Positions 22,135-33,957 of a DNA stretch of 64,000 nt are shown in pieces (the stretch's first letter is position 1; each line of letters starts with the position of its first letter). Both the position numbers and the translations under genes were made by a program. The notes beneath the pieces are model-generated. The model saw only the letters and a program-made list of their open reading frames with translations, did no database searches and had not been told where the DNA came from. The stretch is from Ctenosaura bakeri (taxonomy: Eukaryota > Chordata > Lepidosauria > Squamata > Iguanidae): NCBI GenBank assembly GCA_948474755.1, contig CAOLHI010004229.1, positions 1 to 64,000 on the forward strand, in the 5' to 3' direction.

Positions 22135-23970
22135 TGCGATATCCTCCAGGCATGGAGGGCCAGGCGTGGCGGGCCGGATGGAGGACTCGGCCGCTGGAGT
22201 GGGAGAGCAGGTCCTGTGGGGAAAGCCGAAGGGTCGCCTCGTGCGGCTCGTGCGCGGTGTGAACCAGTGCTGCCTCGGCCAGTACGGGGCTATAGGATCG
22301 CGTCGGCGAGGATCTTCGTTTCGTCCGGCCGAGCAGGGGGCGGGGGCGCGGGGGTTTCCCGGTCCACGGAAACGGGAAAAGCGTCCCCGATGGAGGCGCG
22401 ATCGTCCCGCTCTGGAACAAATCGGCGACACTTCGCTTTTTCCCGGGTCGCGAAGAGGTCGATCGATGGTTCGCCCCAGCGGTCCGAATCAGCCCAACGC
22501 CTCTCCGGAGAGAGACCATTCGTGATGGGATGAGGTGTCCCTGCTGAGGGCGTCTGCCGTGGTGTTCTCCTGCCCGGCCGGGGTAATGCCACGGGATGCG
22601 TGTGCAGGCGAACGCACCATTCCCACAGGTCGAGTGCGATTTTAGCAGGGTCGTGGGGGAGTCCCTCCTTGTCTGTTGATGTAGCAGACGGGGGTGGTAT
22701 TGTCCGTCAGAACCAGACCCTGCGCCCCGCTACGACGTGGCGGAACGCCCGAGCGCTTTCGAGACGGCGAGCAGCTCCAGCGCGTTGATATGGAGAGCGG
22801 TCTCGTCGTCGGTCCATCTGTCGCGGACTTGGATCGCCGCAGTGGGCACCCCATCCATACAGGGAGGCGTCGGTCGTTACCGTCACCTTGGGTGTCGGCT
22901 GCTGGAAAGGCATCCCTGACATCAGATTGCGTCGCGACTGCCACCATCGGGGGGAAGAGCGGCTCTTCCAGCAGCTGCAGTGGGAGTGTCTTTTCGTCTC
23001 GCAGGGGGTCGAATATGCGGACGAACCAGTGTTGAAGAGGTCTTGCTCTTAGTCTGGCGAGATATGACAGCGGTCGTCGCAGCCATGTACCCAAGAGCTG
23101 TTGGCACCTCGCAGATAGCGTTGGGGCCGTGCGGGGGGAGCGGCGGCCCGGATCAGGGTTTGACTCAAGTCTCGGCAGGTACGCCCTGGCAGAGGTCGAG
23201 TCGAGCGTTGCCCCGATGAAGTCCAAGATCCTCGCCAGCTCGAGGTGGGACTTCCTCGGATTCACTCGTAGGCCAAGGCGAGTCAGGAGTGACAACGCTT
23301 GGGGCGGGGAAAGCTCTGTTTGCGGCGCCACCAACAGCCAATCGTCGAGGTAAGGGAAGACAGAAGCACCCTTCGTCCGCGGGAAGGATCCACCGGGGCC
23401 ATGCACTTGGTGAAGCCCCTTTGGGGCAGTCGAAGCCCGAACGGCAGCACCTTGTACTGGTAACAGGTGTCGTCGACTGCGAAGCGGAGGTCCCGTTGTG
23501 CTGCGGGCAAAGGGCGATGTGGAAGTATGCGTCTCGGAGATCGATGGAGGCAAACCCATCCCTCATGTGGAAAGGGCAGGATCGACGGTATCGTGACCAT
23601 TTGAACCTTTTGGGGGCGGATTGGGAGTCCCCCCTCTGAGGCAGGATGGCCGGGGGGACCTCGGTTTTCGGACCGTGAAGTACCTGGAGAAGAAGCCGGT
23701 GGTCTTGGCTTCTCGCGGGAGCTGCTCGATCGCCCCTTTTCTGGAGGAGGGACTGGATCTCTTCCGGAGGGCCGAATTGGGGGGGATAAAAACGCCTGAG
23801 GCGGAATATCGTGAAACTCGATGGCGTAGCCAAGACGGAGATGGAAAGCACTCAAGAGTCCGTAGTGACACGTTGCCACTCCAAAAGGTGTCGAGCCAGA
23901 GTCGGGGGGTCTCCGAGCGCAGATGGTAGGCTGAAAAGTGGGTATTGGTAGGTCCTGCCAGGCACGTCAA
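22135..23970 (-). pseudogene. DIRS reverse transcriptase / RNase H / methyltransferase, frame-broken
   Basis: This polyprotein copies element RNA to DNA. Motifs appear in the expected order but in different minus-strand frames. SIDLRDAYFHI (RT motif A) is at about 23516-23548, DDTCYQYKVLPFG follows, and the RT active site YLDDWLL is at about 23335-23352 followed by FIGATLDS. The RNase H motif VTVTTDASLYGWGAHCGD is within 22707-22922, and VLTDNTTPVCYINRQGG comes next. The DAM-like methyltransferase segment has PSIDLFATREKAKC near 22450 and YWPRQHW near 22280. At least three frames are needed, so the enzyme is not made intact. Open frames on the plus strand here (60-116 codons) are shadows. Confidence 0.88.
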
Positions 23971-24000
23971 AACCGGGACTTTGTGTCCGAGGAGGACTTC

Positions 24001-26304
24001 TTAGACGAAGCCGGGCGACGTCAAAACGGGCTTTGGGCGACGAGCCGGGGGACGGTCTTGTTCCCGACTGGGCCGACGCTGGAACGACGAGGGGGAAAGA
24101 TCGCGCCAGGATGGGGGGAAGGTGGAGGTCCTGCGGGCTTGCGTGGCCGGCTGAAGCCCGATTTTTTTGCAGTCAACCTCGCCTTCACCAGATTGTCCAG
24201 CGCCTGGTGTGGACGAATTGAAGAGGCCCTCACCATCAAAGGGGGGAGCCCCCGACCCCCTTTCTGGTGTCCTCTTGGATGTGGGCCCGGGCCAGCCCGG
24301 CATGGCGGCGCAGGCCGATGGACCCCCCATACCCGGGAGGCGATCTCCACTGCGTCCCGGGGGCCATCTGCTCCGAGCGATGGAGATGGCCTCGTTGAAG
24401 ATCACCGAGGAGGCTTGGCGGATGTCCTCCGGTACCGCCTCCATCGCCGGTTGAAGGCGGTCGAGCATTTTTTAGGGCCCCAGGCAAGCCTGGTGTTGGA
24501 CAGCCTGATCTGCAAGGAGGCAGCGGAATAAAACCTCCTTGCGTAGGCGTTACTCTGCCTCTTTTTCGGCGGGGTGGTGTGCTGCCTGCCGGTGCCTTTT
24601 TTTTGCCGACTCGCCACCACAGAGTTCGGTGCAGGGTGGTTGAAGAGATAACCTGCGTTACCTTCTGCACCCTGTAGAGGTGCTCCAAACGCGCGGTACG
24701 GCTCGCCGAGGCCGGTCGATCCCAGGCGGCCTTCACCACTCTGGAGATCCGGGGCAGGGAGGCAGCGGGGCCGTGGCAGGTTGCTTCCCCCCAAAGATGG
24801 AGAAGACTGGATCGTCGTCCTCCGGCTCCGCCTCGGCGATCTTAAGGCCGGGAGAGGCCATGCGGAGCAGCATCGCAGAGAACTGGTGGATCCTCTGGAG
24901 CTGAATCTGGGGTTGGCTCCCCGAATCCCAGCGGAGGAGACTCCTGGGGGGCCGCCTCAGACGCCTCCGACTCCGCGCTCGAGTCGTACGACTCCGAGCT
25001 CGGTGAGTCCTCTCGCCGCTCGCTTTCCGGCTCCTTCACGGCCGCCACAGGTGTTGCCCCGCTTCTCCAGCCGGGACGGTGGTAGTGGCAGCGTCACGTT
25101 TGGGCTGACTGACCACCCACTTTACCTTTTTATGGTGACTGGGGGGATTGGGAGGCTGATGTTGTCTTAGCCTGCCCAGTCACCACCAACTCCGTAGGGC
25201 GCGTCGCCGTTGCCATGACCCTAGGAGGTGGGGATTCGCCCATATCGAGGTGAAGGGTCCCCCGCCCTATGGTTCGAGGAGAGGGAGAGCGGCTAAAGGG
25301 GCGGCGGTCCGACGGTGACCGGCTTCGGTGGCGACGGTACCGAGCCTCTTCCCCTCTAGGCGAGCGTGATTCGCGCTGTCTGCGGGGTGACCGGGGTCCG
25401 GAAATCTCCCATGTCTCGGGTCACGATGGACCGATCCCCGGGACGATGGTGAATGTGACTGATAAAAGGCTGGGCGCTCTCTCCATTCAACTCCCCCGCG
25501 TACCTGGCCACGTAGGACGCCGAGGGTTTTCTGGAGGAGACGAGCGAGGTTGTTCCCCTTAGTCTCCCCAGGAGGCGGCGAGGCCCCCGGACGCTCCGAA
25601 GAGCGGGACTGGGACCTGAGCGAGGTCGAACGCCGCTCCGGAGAAGGGGAGGGTTTCCTCTGCAGGTCAGCCGACCTGCGACGGCTGGAAGGGCGGTGGC
25701 GCTCCTCCACCAGGGTTGGAGGGTCTACCACGGCGAGTCCGGGCGCTCTTCGGGAAAGTCCCCGAGCTCATCGTCCGGGGATCGACGGCTTGCCTCGCCC
25801 TTTGAAGGTTAATTTGGGGGAGGGGGGGAGGGAACGTCCCCAGTTGGGGAGCGCTTCTTCTCCTTCTTTTCTTCTTCTTCTCCTTCTCCTTGCCCTTGTC
25901 TCCGTCCAGAGCAGGGACTTTTTTGCAGGCGTCTCCTTCAGGGGAGCCTCAGCCTTCTTCGCCGTCGAGGATCCTTTTGCACTTGGACCCCCCACAGCTT
26001 CGGGGGTCCTCGGTAACGCCGAGATCGGCGTTCTCGCCGGTACCGAGCCCGATACCGACGAGGGATGGAACGGAGCCGCCGATACCGTCGATGGCGTGGT
26101 CGTCTTCTTTTTGGCCATTTTGGAGACGGAGGTTTGTCGATCGCCCGAAGACTGCTCCCAACAATAAAAAATTCGGGACCTGTTGCGGAGAGTCTGGGGG
26201 GTAAAATCCCGGCAAATTGGGAAGTCCCAGTGTTGTGGGACTCGCCCAAAAAAAAAGACACTCCTTATGGCCGTCGTTGAGGGCAACTTTCGCCCGCAGG
26301 ACAC
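24001..26304 (-). pseudogene. DIRS gag-like ORF1, frame-broken
   Basis: The first ORF of the element. A plausible start is the internal Met of MAKKKTTTPSTVSAAP at about 26118, followed by a Ser/Pro/Ala-rich stretch and a basic ARRRRRRKEGEE run near 25880. Downstream pieces in other frames are SSRRRSADLQRKPSPSPERR (25267-25731), NHPAPNSVVASRQKKGTGRQ with FYSAASLQIR (24402-24794) and MLDRLQPAMEAVPEDIRQAS with FDGEGLFNS (24001-24468). This order and the HPxPNSVV and FYSAA segments fit DIRS gag. Several frameshifts separate them. The protein would bind element RNA and assemble particles. Confidence 0.75.
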
Positions 26305-26491
26305 GCATTTTTGAAGAGCGCGGACATAAGACGAAAAACCCCAATGGAAAAATCAAAATCGCCAAAAACCAAATGGGAAGTCCGAAAAAGGGGTCAGAGA
26401 CAGTCCAAAAAACTGTAAAGCCGTGAAATCAGCAAGCCAAGCACAAAAGCAGAGGAACAAACCGAAAAACCTTTCCACGCGAGGCGCGAGA

Positions 26492-26641
26492 AAGAACTAG
26501 GAGAGACCGTTGCTCGGCGGGAGGAGCATGCGCAGACCGGGTGGGGGGGGGGTTCCCGCCAAGCAAAAGCTCAGAACCGAACGCTACCGCGCAGGCGCTA
26601 AAGCTCCTAGTGATGAAGGCACAGAGACCACGAAGAAGAAT
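26492..26641. repeat. DIRS inverted terminal repeat (element 5' side)
   Basis: 'gagagaccgttgctcggcgg', 'gaggagcatgcgcagaccgg' and 'accgcgcaggcgctaaagct' are the reverse complement of 20794-20939. The last 38 bp, ending 'gagaccacgaagaagaa', are specific to this end and complemented at 21056-21092. In DIRS elements this side carries the promoter for the genomic RNA. Confidence 0.9.
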
Positions 26642-26982
26642 AATAAAAATTAAAAAAAAATGCACACAGAAGGAAAAAAAATGCAAGAAACAAAAAAAAA
26701 TTCTGGAGCGGGATGGGGCCAAAAAAGGGGAAAAGAATGGTTTATAAAGAAGCTGAGCTAAATTGCAGCTCAACCACCAAATAGGACATAAATCCAATAA
26801 CAAAGAAATGTCAACCCAAGCTCACAACAACCCTAAAAGAGAATCCCATGGGAGATGACACTTGAAGCAACAATACCCCAGCTCTTTCCCACTACTATCA
26901 TATTTTTGAGCCCAGAACATTTTTCACAACTTTATACACGATATTTAAACCCCCAGGACCTGGAGCTTGCAGGTGGAAGCCC
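26642..26982. other. No recognisable feature
   Basis: A-rich flanking DNA just outside the DIRS element, without gene or named repeat. Confidence 0.45.
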
Positions 26983-27063
26983 CACCCCTCCCCAAACTGC
27001 AAACCCCAGGATTCCATAGGAGGTTGAAAGTGGAATCATCCCTATGAGTGTATGGGAAATGGC
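26983..27063. mobile_element. Right half of MITE family A
   Basis: 'cccctccccaaactgcaaac', then 'cccaggattccataggaggt' and 'tgaaagtggaatcatc', ending TATGGGAAATGGC. Only this arm is present. Confidence 0.65.
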
Positions 27064-27135
27064 CCCGATGAGGCACATATTAATATGCAGGTAACTGCTC
27101 TATGACAAGGCCAAGTGGGCAAGCAAAGAGCTACA

Positions 27136-27596
27136 CAGTCACCCTCTGCATTTGTGGGTTTCGCTATAGATTTATTTGTGAGTTTTTCCAACCCTTCCCC
27201 CCCAAACCCCAAGAGCTTCTTTTCCAGGGGTACCTTCCCCCTTGCCATCTCTGATCAGGCTACACAGCCCATTTAAAAATCCACCTCTGGTCCTCCACTT
27301 TTACTAGCCACTGCCCAGACAGCTAAGAAGAGATCGTGGCTGAATTTCTCTGCACCACAAACCATCTCCTGATGCCCCTCACACCCAAGGAAAGAGATGG
27401 TTGAGAAAGAGCAAGTATAGGGTCACCAGGCTGGCTCACCCCCTTTCCCTGTCCTGGTTTGGACTTGGGGGGCCATTCTCCCTACCATGCCTCAGCCTCC
27501 TTCCAACAGATATACACAACATTTTTGCTATTTGGGCTTTTCCATCTTTGTGGGGGCCCTACACCCCTAACCCTAGTAATTGTAGAGGGCCAACTG
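27136..27596. mobile_element. Tigger-like element, diverged
   Basis: The left end CAGTCACCCTCTGCATTTGT, then 'gatttatttgtgagtttttc', matches the element at 30860. The right end 'ccctaaccctagtaattgta' then GAGGGCCAACTG is its inverted partner. The interior includes 'gctggctcaccccctttccc', as in the 30860 copy. Flanking TA is not preserved. Confidence 0.65.
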
Positions 27597-28375
27597 TCCT
27601 CGAATAGGATCAGCAAATTGAATTATGATGAAAATAAGGAAGATTCCTTCCCTTTGGAGTTCAAGCAGCCACTACCATGTTACTCCTTCCCCCAAAGGAA
27701 ACAGAAAAGATTTGGAAATGGAAAGGCATTTGGTAGAATGCAGGGCAAGGGACAGCTGATCAGTGGCTTTCATAGTAGAAGAAGCCAAAATCTGCTGTAA
27801 GCTTCCTCTTCTGGCTTCTCCCTCCCTCCCTCATTCTTCTTCCATCTACATTCCCAGCCATAGCTACCTGCCACAGAGTGAAAATGTCCAGCAAGGATGG
27901 CAAAGGAGATGGCATAGGGAAGAAAACAACATCCAAATGAAAACACTGTATTATTCCCCCCAAAATGACCTTAATGGGAGATGCTAGTGGAATAATGTAG
28001 TGAGAGTGAGGAAAGTGTCAGATAAGATTGGGATTTTGAAGGAGACAGAAGTCCTACTTAAGAATTACAAGAGTTTCTTGCAGGGGAGTGTGTAGCCTCA
28101 CCACTCCATCATCACCTGGCTCACAAGGAAAGTGGTGCTTCTTAAGAGGAGAGGATTCCCACAACACGGAGGTTGGCCATATAAGCAAGATTCTTGCCTG
28201 TTCACGTAAACAGGAATGAGTCCTCCTCAGAGGCATTGCTTCCCATGTAAGAATAATAGTGGGAAATAGGGTCAAGTGGAAGAAAGTATGATGAGAGAAA
28301 GGAAGTTCTGAAGTGAGGAGAAGGAGAGAGAGAAAGACTCTGTGAGGGTAGATGGTGTTAAATAGCTAACATACA
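27597..28375. other. No recognisable feature
   Basis: Unassigned DNA, purine-rich around 28300-28345. The frames of 67-113 codons here overlap one another and have no domain. Confidence 0.45.
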
Positions 28376-28590
28376 GAATCACAGATTTATAGAGTTGGAA
28401 GGAACCACAAGGGTCATCTTATGCAAATCTCTGTTGTGCAAGAATCCACAGTCAAAGCACTCTTGAAAGGCGATCATCTAACCTCTGTTCAAAAAAGGAG
28501 AGTAAATCACTTGTGAGGTAGGTAGTTCATTCCACTGGCAAACAATTGCTACCATCAGGAAGTTCTTCCTAATGTACTTAATCACAGTTT
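28376..28590 (-). mobile_element. CR1 LINE 3' end
   Basis: 'agaatcacagatttatagag', 'ttggaaggaaccacaagggt', 'cattccactggcaaacaatt' and 'caggaagttcttcctaatgt' are the complement of the CR1 3' region. Short truncated copy without coding sequence beyond a few codons. Confidence 0.8.
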
Positions 28591-29499
28591 GTTAACAGTG
28601 TACTAAAAAGAAAAGAAACTGCAAGTGTTTCAGGGCATAGTACATAGATATAGGTGTGTGCCAGTTAATGAAGTGCATGTGATCCTGGATATTATGTCTT
28701 TATCAGAAAATTTGGTACCAAAGGCAGAAATAACACCACTAAAAAAAAAAAAATCAACATCTTTTAGCAAACTTTATATTCAAAATTAACAATATGCATA
28801 TGTGAAATGCAACAACCACATCAAGCAAGCCTTTCATAAATAAAACAAAAATTATGTATTTTGAACCTTCTAGAGATAACTTGAAGGCTTCTTCCAAAAT
28901 GCATCAAGCAATCACTTTTATCCACTTCCATTTTCCTAATGCTTTCCGTTTGAGGGGCCAAATTTACAGATCTGTGCTTTTCTCTTTTTTTAACAATGTG
29001 GGGTAGCTGACAAGGCAGGCTTATCTGCTTTCCACTTTTTTGTTTTGTTTTGCTGTTCACACATGCTCAGTAAGGGATTCTGGAGACAGCTGCTGTTTAC
29101 TTTGCCTGTTGTAGGCAGGCAGGAATAGCTAAGGTAGAATCAGCTACAGTAGGATTCATTTATTCGGTCCAAAGCTTTATTATGTTGTTTGCTGCAAACA
29201 TGCTGCTGCAAATCAACACCAATGTATGTGATTCTCCAGCCCACCTTCACCATCCATGCTTAAACTCCTGGCAGCTACACCTATATCCAGCCTCTTTTAC
29301 CTGTGTACATTTTACAGAATTAATACATCAGTGTGAAAGAGAATAAAAAGAACAAGTCCCAAAGGGAAGTTTGAGGTACCAGATTTCTTAAGAAAAATTG
29401 AATGCTTTCATTTTACAGTCAACAAATTTAAAAGTTGGACAAAATGATCTTTCTTGGTCTATATTATACTGTTTCTTGGTCTAAATTTAAGTCTAGTGT
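28591..29499. other. No recognisable feature
   Basis: AT-rich, with a poly-A run near 28740. The 79-codon minus frame at 28821-29060 has no domain. Confidence 0.45.
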
Positions 29500-29740
29500 G
29501 CTATAATTGTTTAAACATTGAGCTATGACACTAGAGATCAAGGTTTAAAGCCACACTTCGTCATGGAAACCCACTGCATGACCTCAGGCAAGTCACACCC
29601 TCTCAGCCTCAGAAGAAAGCAAAGGCAAATCTTCCCTCTTAACAAAGCTTGCCAAGTAAACCCCATGATAGGTTCACCTTTGAGTCACCATAAGTTGGAA
29701 ACAACTTGAAAGTGTGTGACAACAGCCATTAAATAACAAT
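29500..29740 (+). mobile_element. tRNA-derived SINE
   Basis: 'gagctatgacactagagatc' and 'aaggtttaaagcc' mark the tRNA head with a degraded box B. They are followed by 'catggaaacccactgcatga', 'aggcaagtcacaccctctca' and the tail 'gataggttcacctttgagtc' and 'accataagttggaaacaact'. Older than the copy at 14789, judging by substitutions. Confidence 0.82.
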
Positions 29741-30857
29741 GAAACTGTAAGTAATTTTTTAAAAATGCTCCTTTATCTGCTTAGTGTTATAAATTGCTAC
29801 CATTTGAGTGGGCGACTTCCTGTATCTTTAACTGCATTTTAAATGCAGTCTGACATACAAAACTAATTTTAAAGAGAAGCTTTGCCTGCACTTATAAACT
29901 AATGCATAAAATTTCACCTGCCTCAGCTCTTTTGTGACAGCTGCTCTCAAAGGGGCAAGACTGGTGAACAGGTTTCAAGGTGGAATATTTTCCAGTGCTA
30001 GTCCTGAAACTGCTAGCATTGTTTTCCTTATATAGCGCTCTGTGCTTTCAGCACCTGTACAGAAGACAGAAATTCAGCAGGTAAGATTCCGTGGGTTACT
30101 TGAAGGAAAGGAACTTTTCATATTCTCACTCCCCTCTAAAAGAGACATTGACCTCTTTGTTTAGTCCCCAATATTCTCTTTTTCTGTAATCCCAGCTCCG
30201 TTCTCCTCTCCTCTTGCGAAAGGGGTACGGGAGGAAAGCCAGCCAGAAATCTTACCATATGGGGCAGGATAGAAATATTGTAAACTGTGTTATACACACT
30301 TTCCCTTGGCCCACTGCTGAGAAGGCTCACCTCCACGAAAGTCTGAGATTAATGTAATTTATTTTAAATACCTCAGAGCATGGCTGATAATATTTTGTCT
30401 GTGGTTTCTTATCTATACAACAACTGCTGAAGAAACTCAGCAATATGTATGGCTCCCCCTCTTTTTTCTTTTTCCTCTGTCTCTCTCCTTGGGCCTGTGA
30501 ATTTTTTCTGGAGCATCCTAAAATCTTTTCTTCTAAGATGGTGAAGTCTATCAATTTCCCCCACCTGTGTCCTCCAGAGGTATTGGAGTTCCCATCATTC
30601 CCAGCCCGCATAACCAATGAGTGTGTTGTGAAGATGGTACTTGTAGTCCAATGCATCTTTACAGGATCAGCTCTTGGACATTGTTACAAAGTAATCAACA
30701 GCAAGACATATATTTTCCTACACTGCTGCTGTACTATCTGTATTGATCCAGAATAAGTCATAGTAATTGCTTTGTTTTTATTTTTATGATGCCTACTTTT
30801 TAACCTTTTTAAAAAAAATTAGCCACTATTGCCATTAAACAATAATTGGTTTAAGAA
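29741..30857. other. No recognisable feature
   Basis: Unassigned. The partly overlapping frames at 30327-30656 (minus) and 30445-30756 (plus) of just over 100 codons have no domain. A CR1/MIR-like 'gtagtccaatgcatc' phrase near 30640 is too short to classify. Confidence 0.4.
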
Positions 30858-30859
30858 TA

Positions 30860-31289
30860 CAGTCAGCCCTCCACATTTGCAGATTTCCCTTTCATGGATT
30901 TATTTGTGAGTTTCTCCAACCTCTGCCCCCCCCATCTCAGGCACTTTCTGAGGAAACCCACTTCTGGTCCTCCTCCTCCTCCACCAGCCCCTGCCAAGGC
31001 AACTGAGGATGGCTCATCGTCTAATTTCTCAGTACCATAAACCTCCCAATGTCTCCCCTGCACCCAAGGAGGGAGATGAGCAAAAGAAAGGAAGTATAGG
31101 GCCACCATGCTATCCAACCTCTTTCCCTCTCCTTTTCCCTGAGCTGGTTTGACCCTTGGATGCCTGTTTCCCCCGTCTTGGCTTGGTCCCCTTTCCACAA
31201 GCACACACAAATACATTTTGATATTTGCAGTTTTCCACTTTTGCTGCAGTCCTGAGTGCCTAACCCTAGCAAATGTGGAGGGCTGATTG
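30860..31289. mobile_element. Tigger-like (Tc1/mariner) non-autonomous element
   Basis: Starts CAGTCAGCCCTCCACATTTG and ends AAATGTGGAGGGCTGATTG. TA stands on both sides (30858-30859 and 31290-31291). The subterminal 'ttcatggatttatttgtgag' resembles pogo/Tigger ends. The 430-bp interior holds frames of 83 and 117 codons on the minus strand without transposase motifs. Confidence 0.8.
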
Positions 31290-31699
31290 TACTAAGTTAA
31301 TTACACATAGGGCATTTGTTACTATAATGCTGACTTTGAACCACACTACAATATACAAAACTCTATTTGTACAGGCATGCACACAAACACATGCAAGCCT
31401 CACTGAAGAAAGTAACTCTGAGTAATATTATATATAGATAAAAATAGACTTCCATTCCAGATTTGTGCATTTAAGAAATAGGGTCTGGTTTTGTTTGTGT
31501 TTTCCAAATCTACAGCAGTCCCCTTTTGGCTTTAAAAGCTGTGGTTGCATTTTGCAGATAAGCCTAAGATGAAGGAATTCTGGAGTCTATCAATCACCAT
31601 TGTTCATTGATCCCTTCTCATTTACAGATTTAAGACTAAGGGAGATGCTTGCTTTGCACAGCTAAATCTAGTATGCCAGCTGCACCCATTCCTTGAAAT
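31290..31699. other. No recognisable feature
   Basis: Unassigned AT-rich DNA. Confidence 0.45.
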
Positions 31700-32405
31700 G
31701 TCAGGCTTGGTTACAGTGACATGTGCCTTGGCTGGATAACTGTAATGCACTCTATGTGAGGCTGCCTTTGGAAACTATTTGGAAATTTCAGTCGGTCCAA
31801 AATGCTGCAGCTGTAACTACTGACTAGAGCTGGTTACATGGAACACATAATTCCCTTGTTGAAATAGCTTCACTGACTACCAGTTTGTTTCTGGGAAGCA
31901 TTCTAGGTCCTGGTTGTGATCTTTAAAGCCCTATACAACTTGAGTGCAGCCTATCTGATAGACTCTGTCTCCATATATGAGCCTGCCTGAATTTTATGCT
32001 CTTCAAGGGAGGGCTTTCTCTCTGTCCCGCCAACATCACAGACACATTTGGTGAGGACACAGGAGAGAGCCTTCTCAGTGGCTGCTCTCAGATGGTGGAA
32101 TTCCCTCCCTCAGGAGGCTCAGTTGGCCCCCTCTGCTCTCCTTCTGTCATCAGGCAAAGACCGTTTTATTTAGGGAGATGTTTGGCTCTTAAATTATGTA
32201 GCAGAAGGAGATTTTTATGCCATGGGATGTGCTTTTATCTTTTAAAGTATGTTTTAAATGTGCTTTAAACTGTTTATCTTTGTGTTTTGATAGAACTGTT
32301 TATCTTTCGTACTTATAATTTTTGGTTCTACTTTGTTTTAATTTGTTATAAACCGTCTTGGATCCTTTGCTAGGAGGAAGATGGGATACTAAATGTATAA
32401 ATATT
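31700..32405 (+). mobile_element. L2-like LINE 3' end
   Basis: 'ggataactgtaatgcactct', 'gtccaaaatgctgcagctgt', 'gatctttaaagccctataca', 'gaggacacaggagagagcct' and 'gatggtggaattccctccct' follow the reverse-transcriptase C-terminal coding order of L2/CR1-group LINEs. The 3' UTR 'aaaccgtcttggatcctttg' and a '...ctaaatgtataaata' tail come next. The coding part has stops. It is the same family as the minus-strand piece at 8625-9081. Confidence 0.75.
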
Positions 32406-32729
32406 GATTTTCTATTAACCACAAAGAGGAGAATTTCCTATCTTAAGATTCTTTCTTGAGTGGTTGGAATACAGCCTTCATCTTTTCAAGTCATTTCATC
32501 TGTATTTTCCTCCTCTTTCCTCCAAGTCCTGTTTTCTCTTGCTTCACGCTTTTAAACAGTGAACTTTCTCTCTGGGACATGATCATTTGACTTTATTATA
32601 GAGTGCTTAATAAGTTTTATCAGCCAATAGCTGTTCTGCCTGCTTCAGCCATTCACACCAAGGCTAGAAGAACATTTCAAGGGATGTTGGGTTCTAAACA
32701 TGTCAGCTCTTGAGTAGTCTGTGGTGGTC

Positions 32730-32915
32730 ATAAGACGGTATGACTCACTGGAAAAGAATACTCTTTAAGAAAAGAGGGCAATCACAATACAAATGGATTG
32801 ATTTAATAAAGGAAATCATGGTCCTGAATTGGCCAGACTGCAGCCAAGCGGTTAAGAGCAGTGTCTCATGGAGGGCTTCCATCCATAGGGTCTCTATAAG
32901 TCAAAATCAAATAAC
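32730..32915 (+). mobile_element. BovB/RTE LINE 3' end, short
   Basis: 'atgactcactggaaaagaat', 'atggattgatttaataaagg', 'aaatcatggtcctgaattgg' and the tail 'catccatagggtctctataa' plus 'gtcaaaatc' parallel the end of the fragment at 16775-17232. Confidence 0.7.
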
Positions 32916-33778
32916 ATTGCAAAGCCTGTTTCTCTTGCATGTAAAAGAGAGCACAGAATTACTTTGTTTTACTAAATATTTCCTATGATTGTTCAATGTG
33001 TTTTAAACATTATGCATTCCACCTTAGGGAGACAGCAGCATGTCATTTCAAAAAAAAAAAAAAAGTGATGATAAACATAATTAAGTTTCCAATGGATGCA
33101 GTTCATCACCAGAAAGAGCTAGAATTACATTAATCTCTTTCCCAATGCATTCCTTGGGTACATAAGCAGTTGCTGTACAGCAGTTGCCATAGAGACGTTG
33201 AGTGCTTGCTAAATGACAAAGCAACTTGTCTATAGCTTTGTGAAAAAGAGGGGGAAGGTGTTGACAGGACAACTTCTCTAGGAAGATAGGACTTCAGTTC
33301 TGAAGCCACTTGGCAAACCTTGCTATAGGCAAAAGAGATCCTTTTTTTAGGCCAGGCAAAGCCTGCAGTAAATTATGCATTTCTATTTCCATTAATAATT
33401 GTGAAGGGCTATAGTATAATGAAGTTAGAAAAACTAACGTTAGAAAAAGAGGCCTCTGACATTCATATTGATTTAATAACAAAAGTGTCAAAAAAAGAAA
33501 AAAACTTTGGCTTGAGGAAGCAACAGCCTCAAGTAACAACCAGAACCATAGCTGCACTTATAAAATGCAAATGGACACATGTGGGAATACACATGCCCTC
33601 AACTACAACAACAACAAAACATCAAATCAAGGACATAAAAGCCTGCTACTGCAGTTTATAAATCAGTTAAAAAATTATTCAACACCACTTAACAAATTCC
33701 AAGTCCATCTATTTTTATATGATGATTTTAAATATAACCAAAGGCATTTTTCACCGTGTTATGGATATTAAAGGAAAG
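32916..33778. other. No recognisable feature
   Basis: AT-rich, with poly-A near 33050. The frames of 63-87 codons have no domain. Confidence 0.45.
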
Positions 33779-33786
33779 CTTAATGT

Positions 33787-33949
33787 TAGGGTTGCCAGGT
33801 GAAATATGAGACAGGGCTCCTGTCCTCTGATAGTTGTGTAGAAGGGGAAATTTCAGCTTGTGTGACAAGCACCACTTTTCAAAATGTCCTCTTCTACACA
33901 ACCCTTACAGGGACAGGAACCATGCCTCTTGTCACCCCTGGCAAGTCTA
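33787..33949. mobile_element. Small hAT-like MITE (family F)
   Basis: Starts TAGGGTTGCCAGG and ends CCTGGCAAGTCTA, with further inverted match between 'gggctcctgtcc' and 'ggacaggaacc'. Octamers outside are CTTAATGT (33779-33786) and CTTAATGC (33950-33957), 7 of 8 matching, which supports hAT. The interior has 'gtgtagaaggggaaatttca' mirrored by 'aaatgtcctcttctacacaa'. It is related to 61760-61943. Confidence 0.72.
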
Positions 33950-33957
33950 CTTAATGC

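Larger units (their letters stand above)
20750..26641 (-). mobile_element. DIRS-type tyrosine-recombinase retrotransposon, near full length
   Basis: A 5.9-kb GC- and CpG-rich block in otherwise AT-rich DNA. It has all the structural hallmarks of DIRS elements: inverted rather than direct terminal repeats, an internal complementary region near the 3' end, and coding remnants in the order gag, reverse transcriptase/RNase H/methyltransferase, tyrosine recombinase, all on the minus strand. There is no target-site duplication, as expected for recombinase-mediated insertion. Frameshifts and stops break gag, the polymerase region and the start of the recombinase, so this copy looks inactive. It lies 13 bp beyond the target repeat of solo LTR copy 2. 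Confidence 0.92.

Noticed and set aside
19461..27063. One MITE A copy split by solo LTR 2 and the DIRS element
   Set aside because: A left arm at 19461 and a right arm at 26983 are in the correct order, but their flanking bases (acagag and cccgat) do not form a duplication and 280-340 bp of unrelated DNA lies inside each arm. Two independent half copies are the simpler explanation.
30327..30756. Overlapping frames of about 105 codons on both strands
   Set aside because: No domain is visible and the central part is a T/C-rich tract translating to Phe/Ser or Lys/Glu runs.
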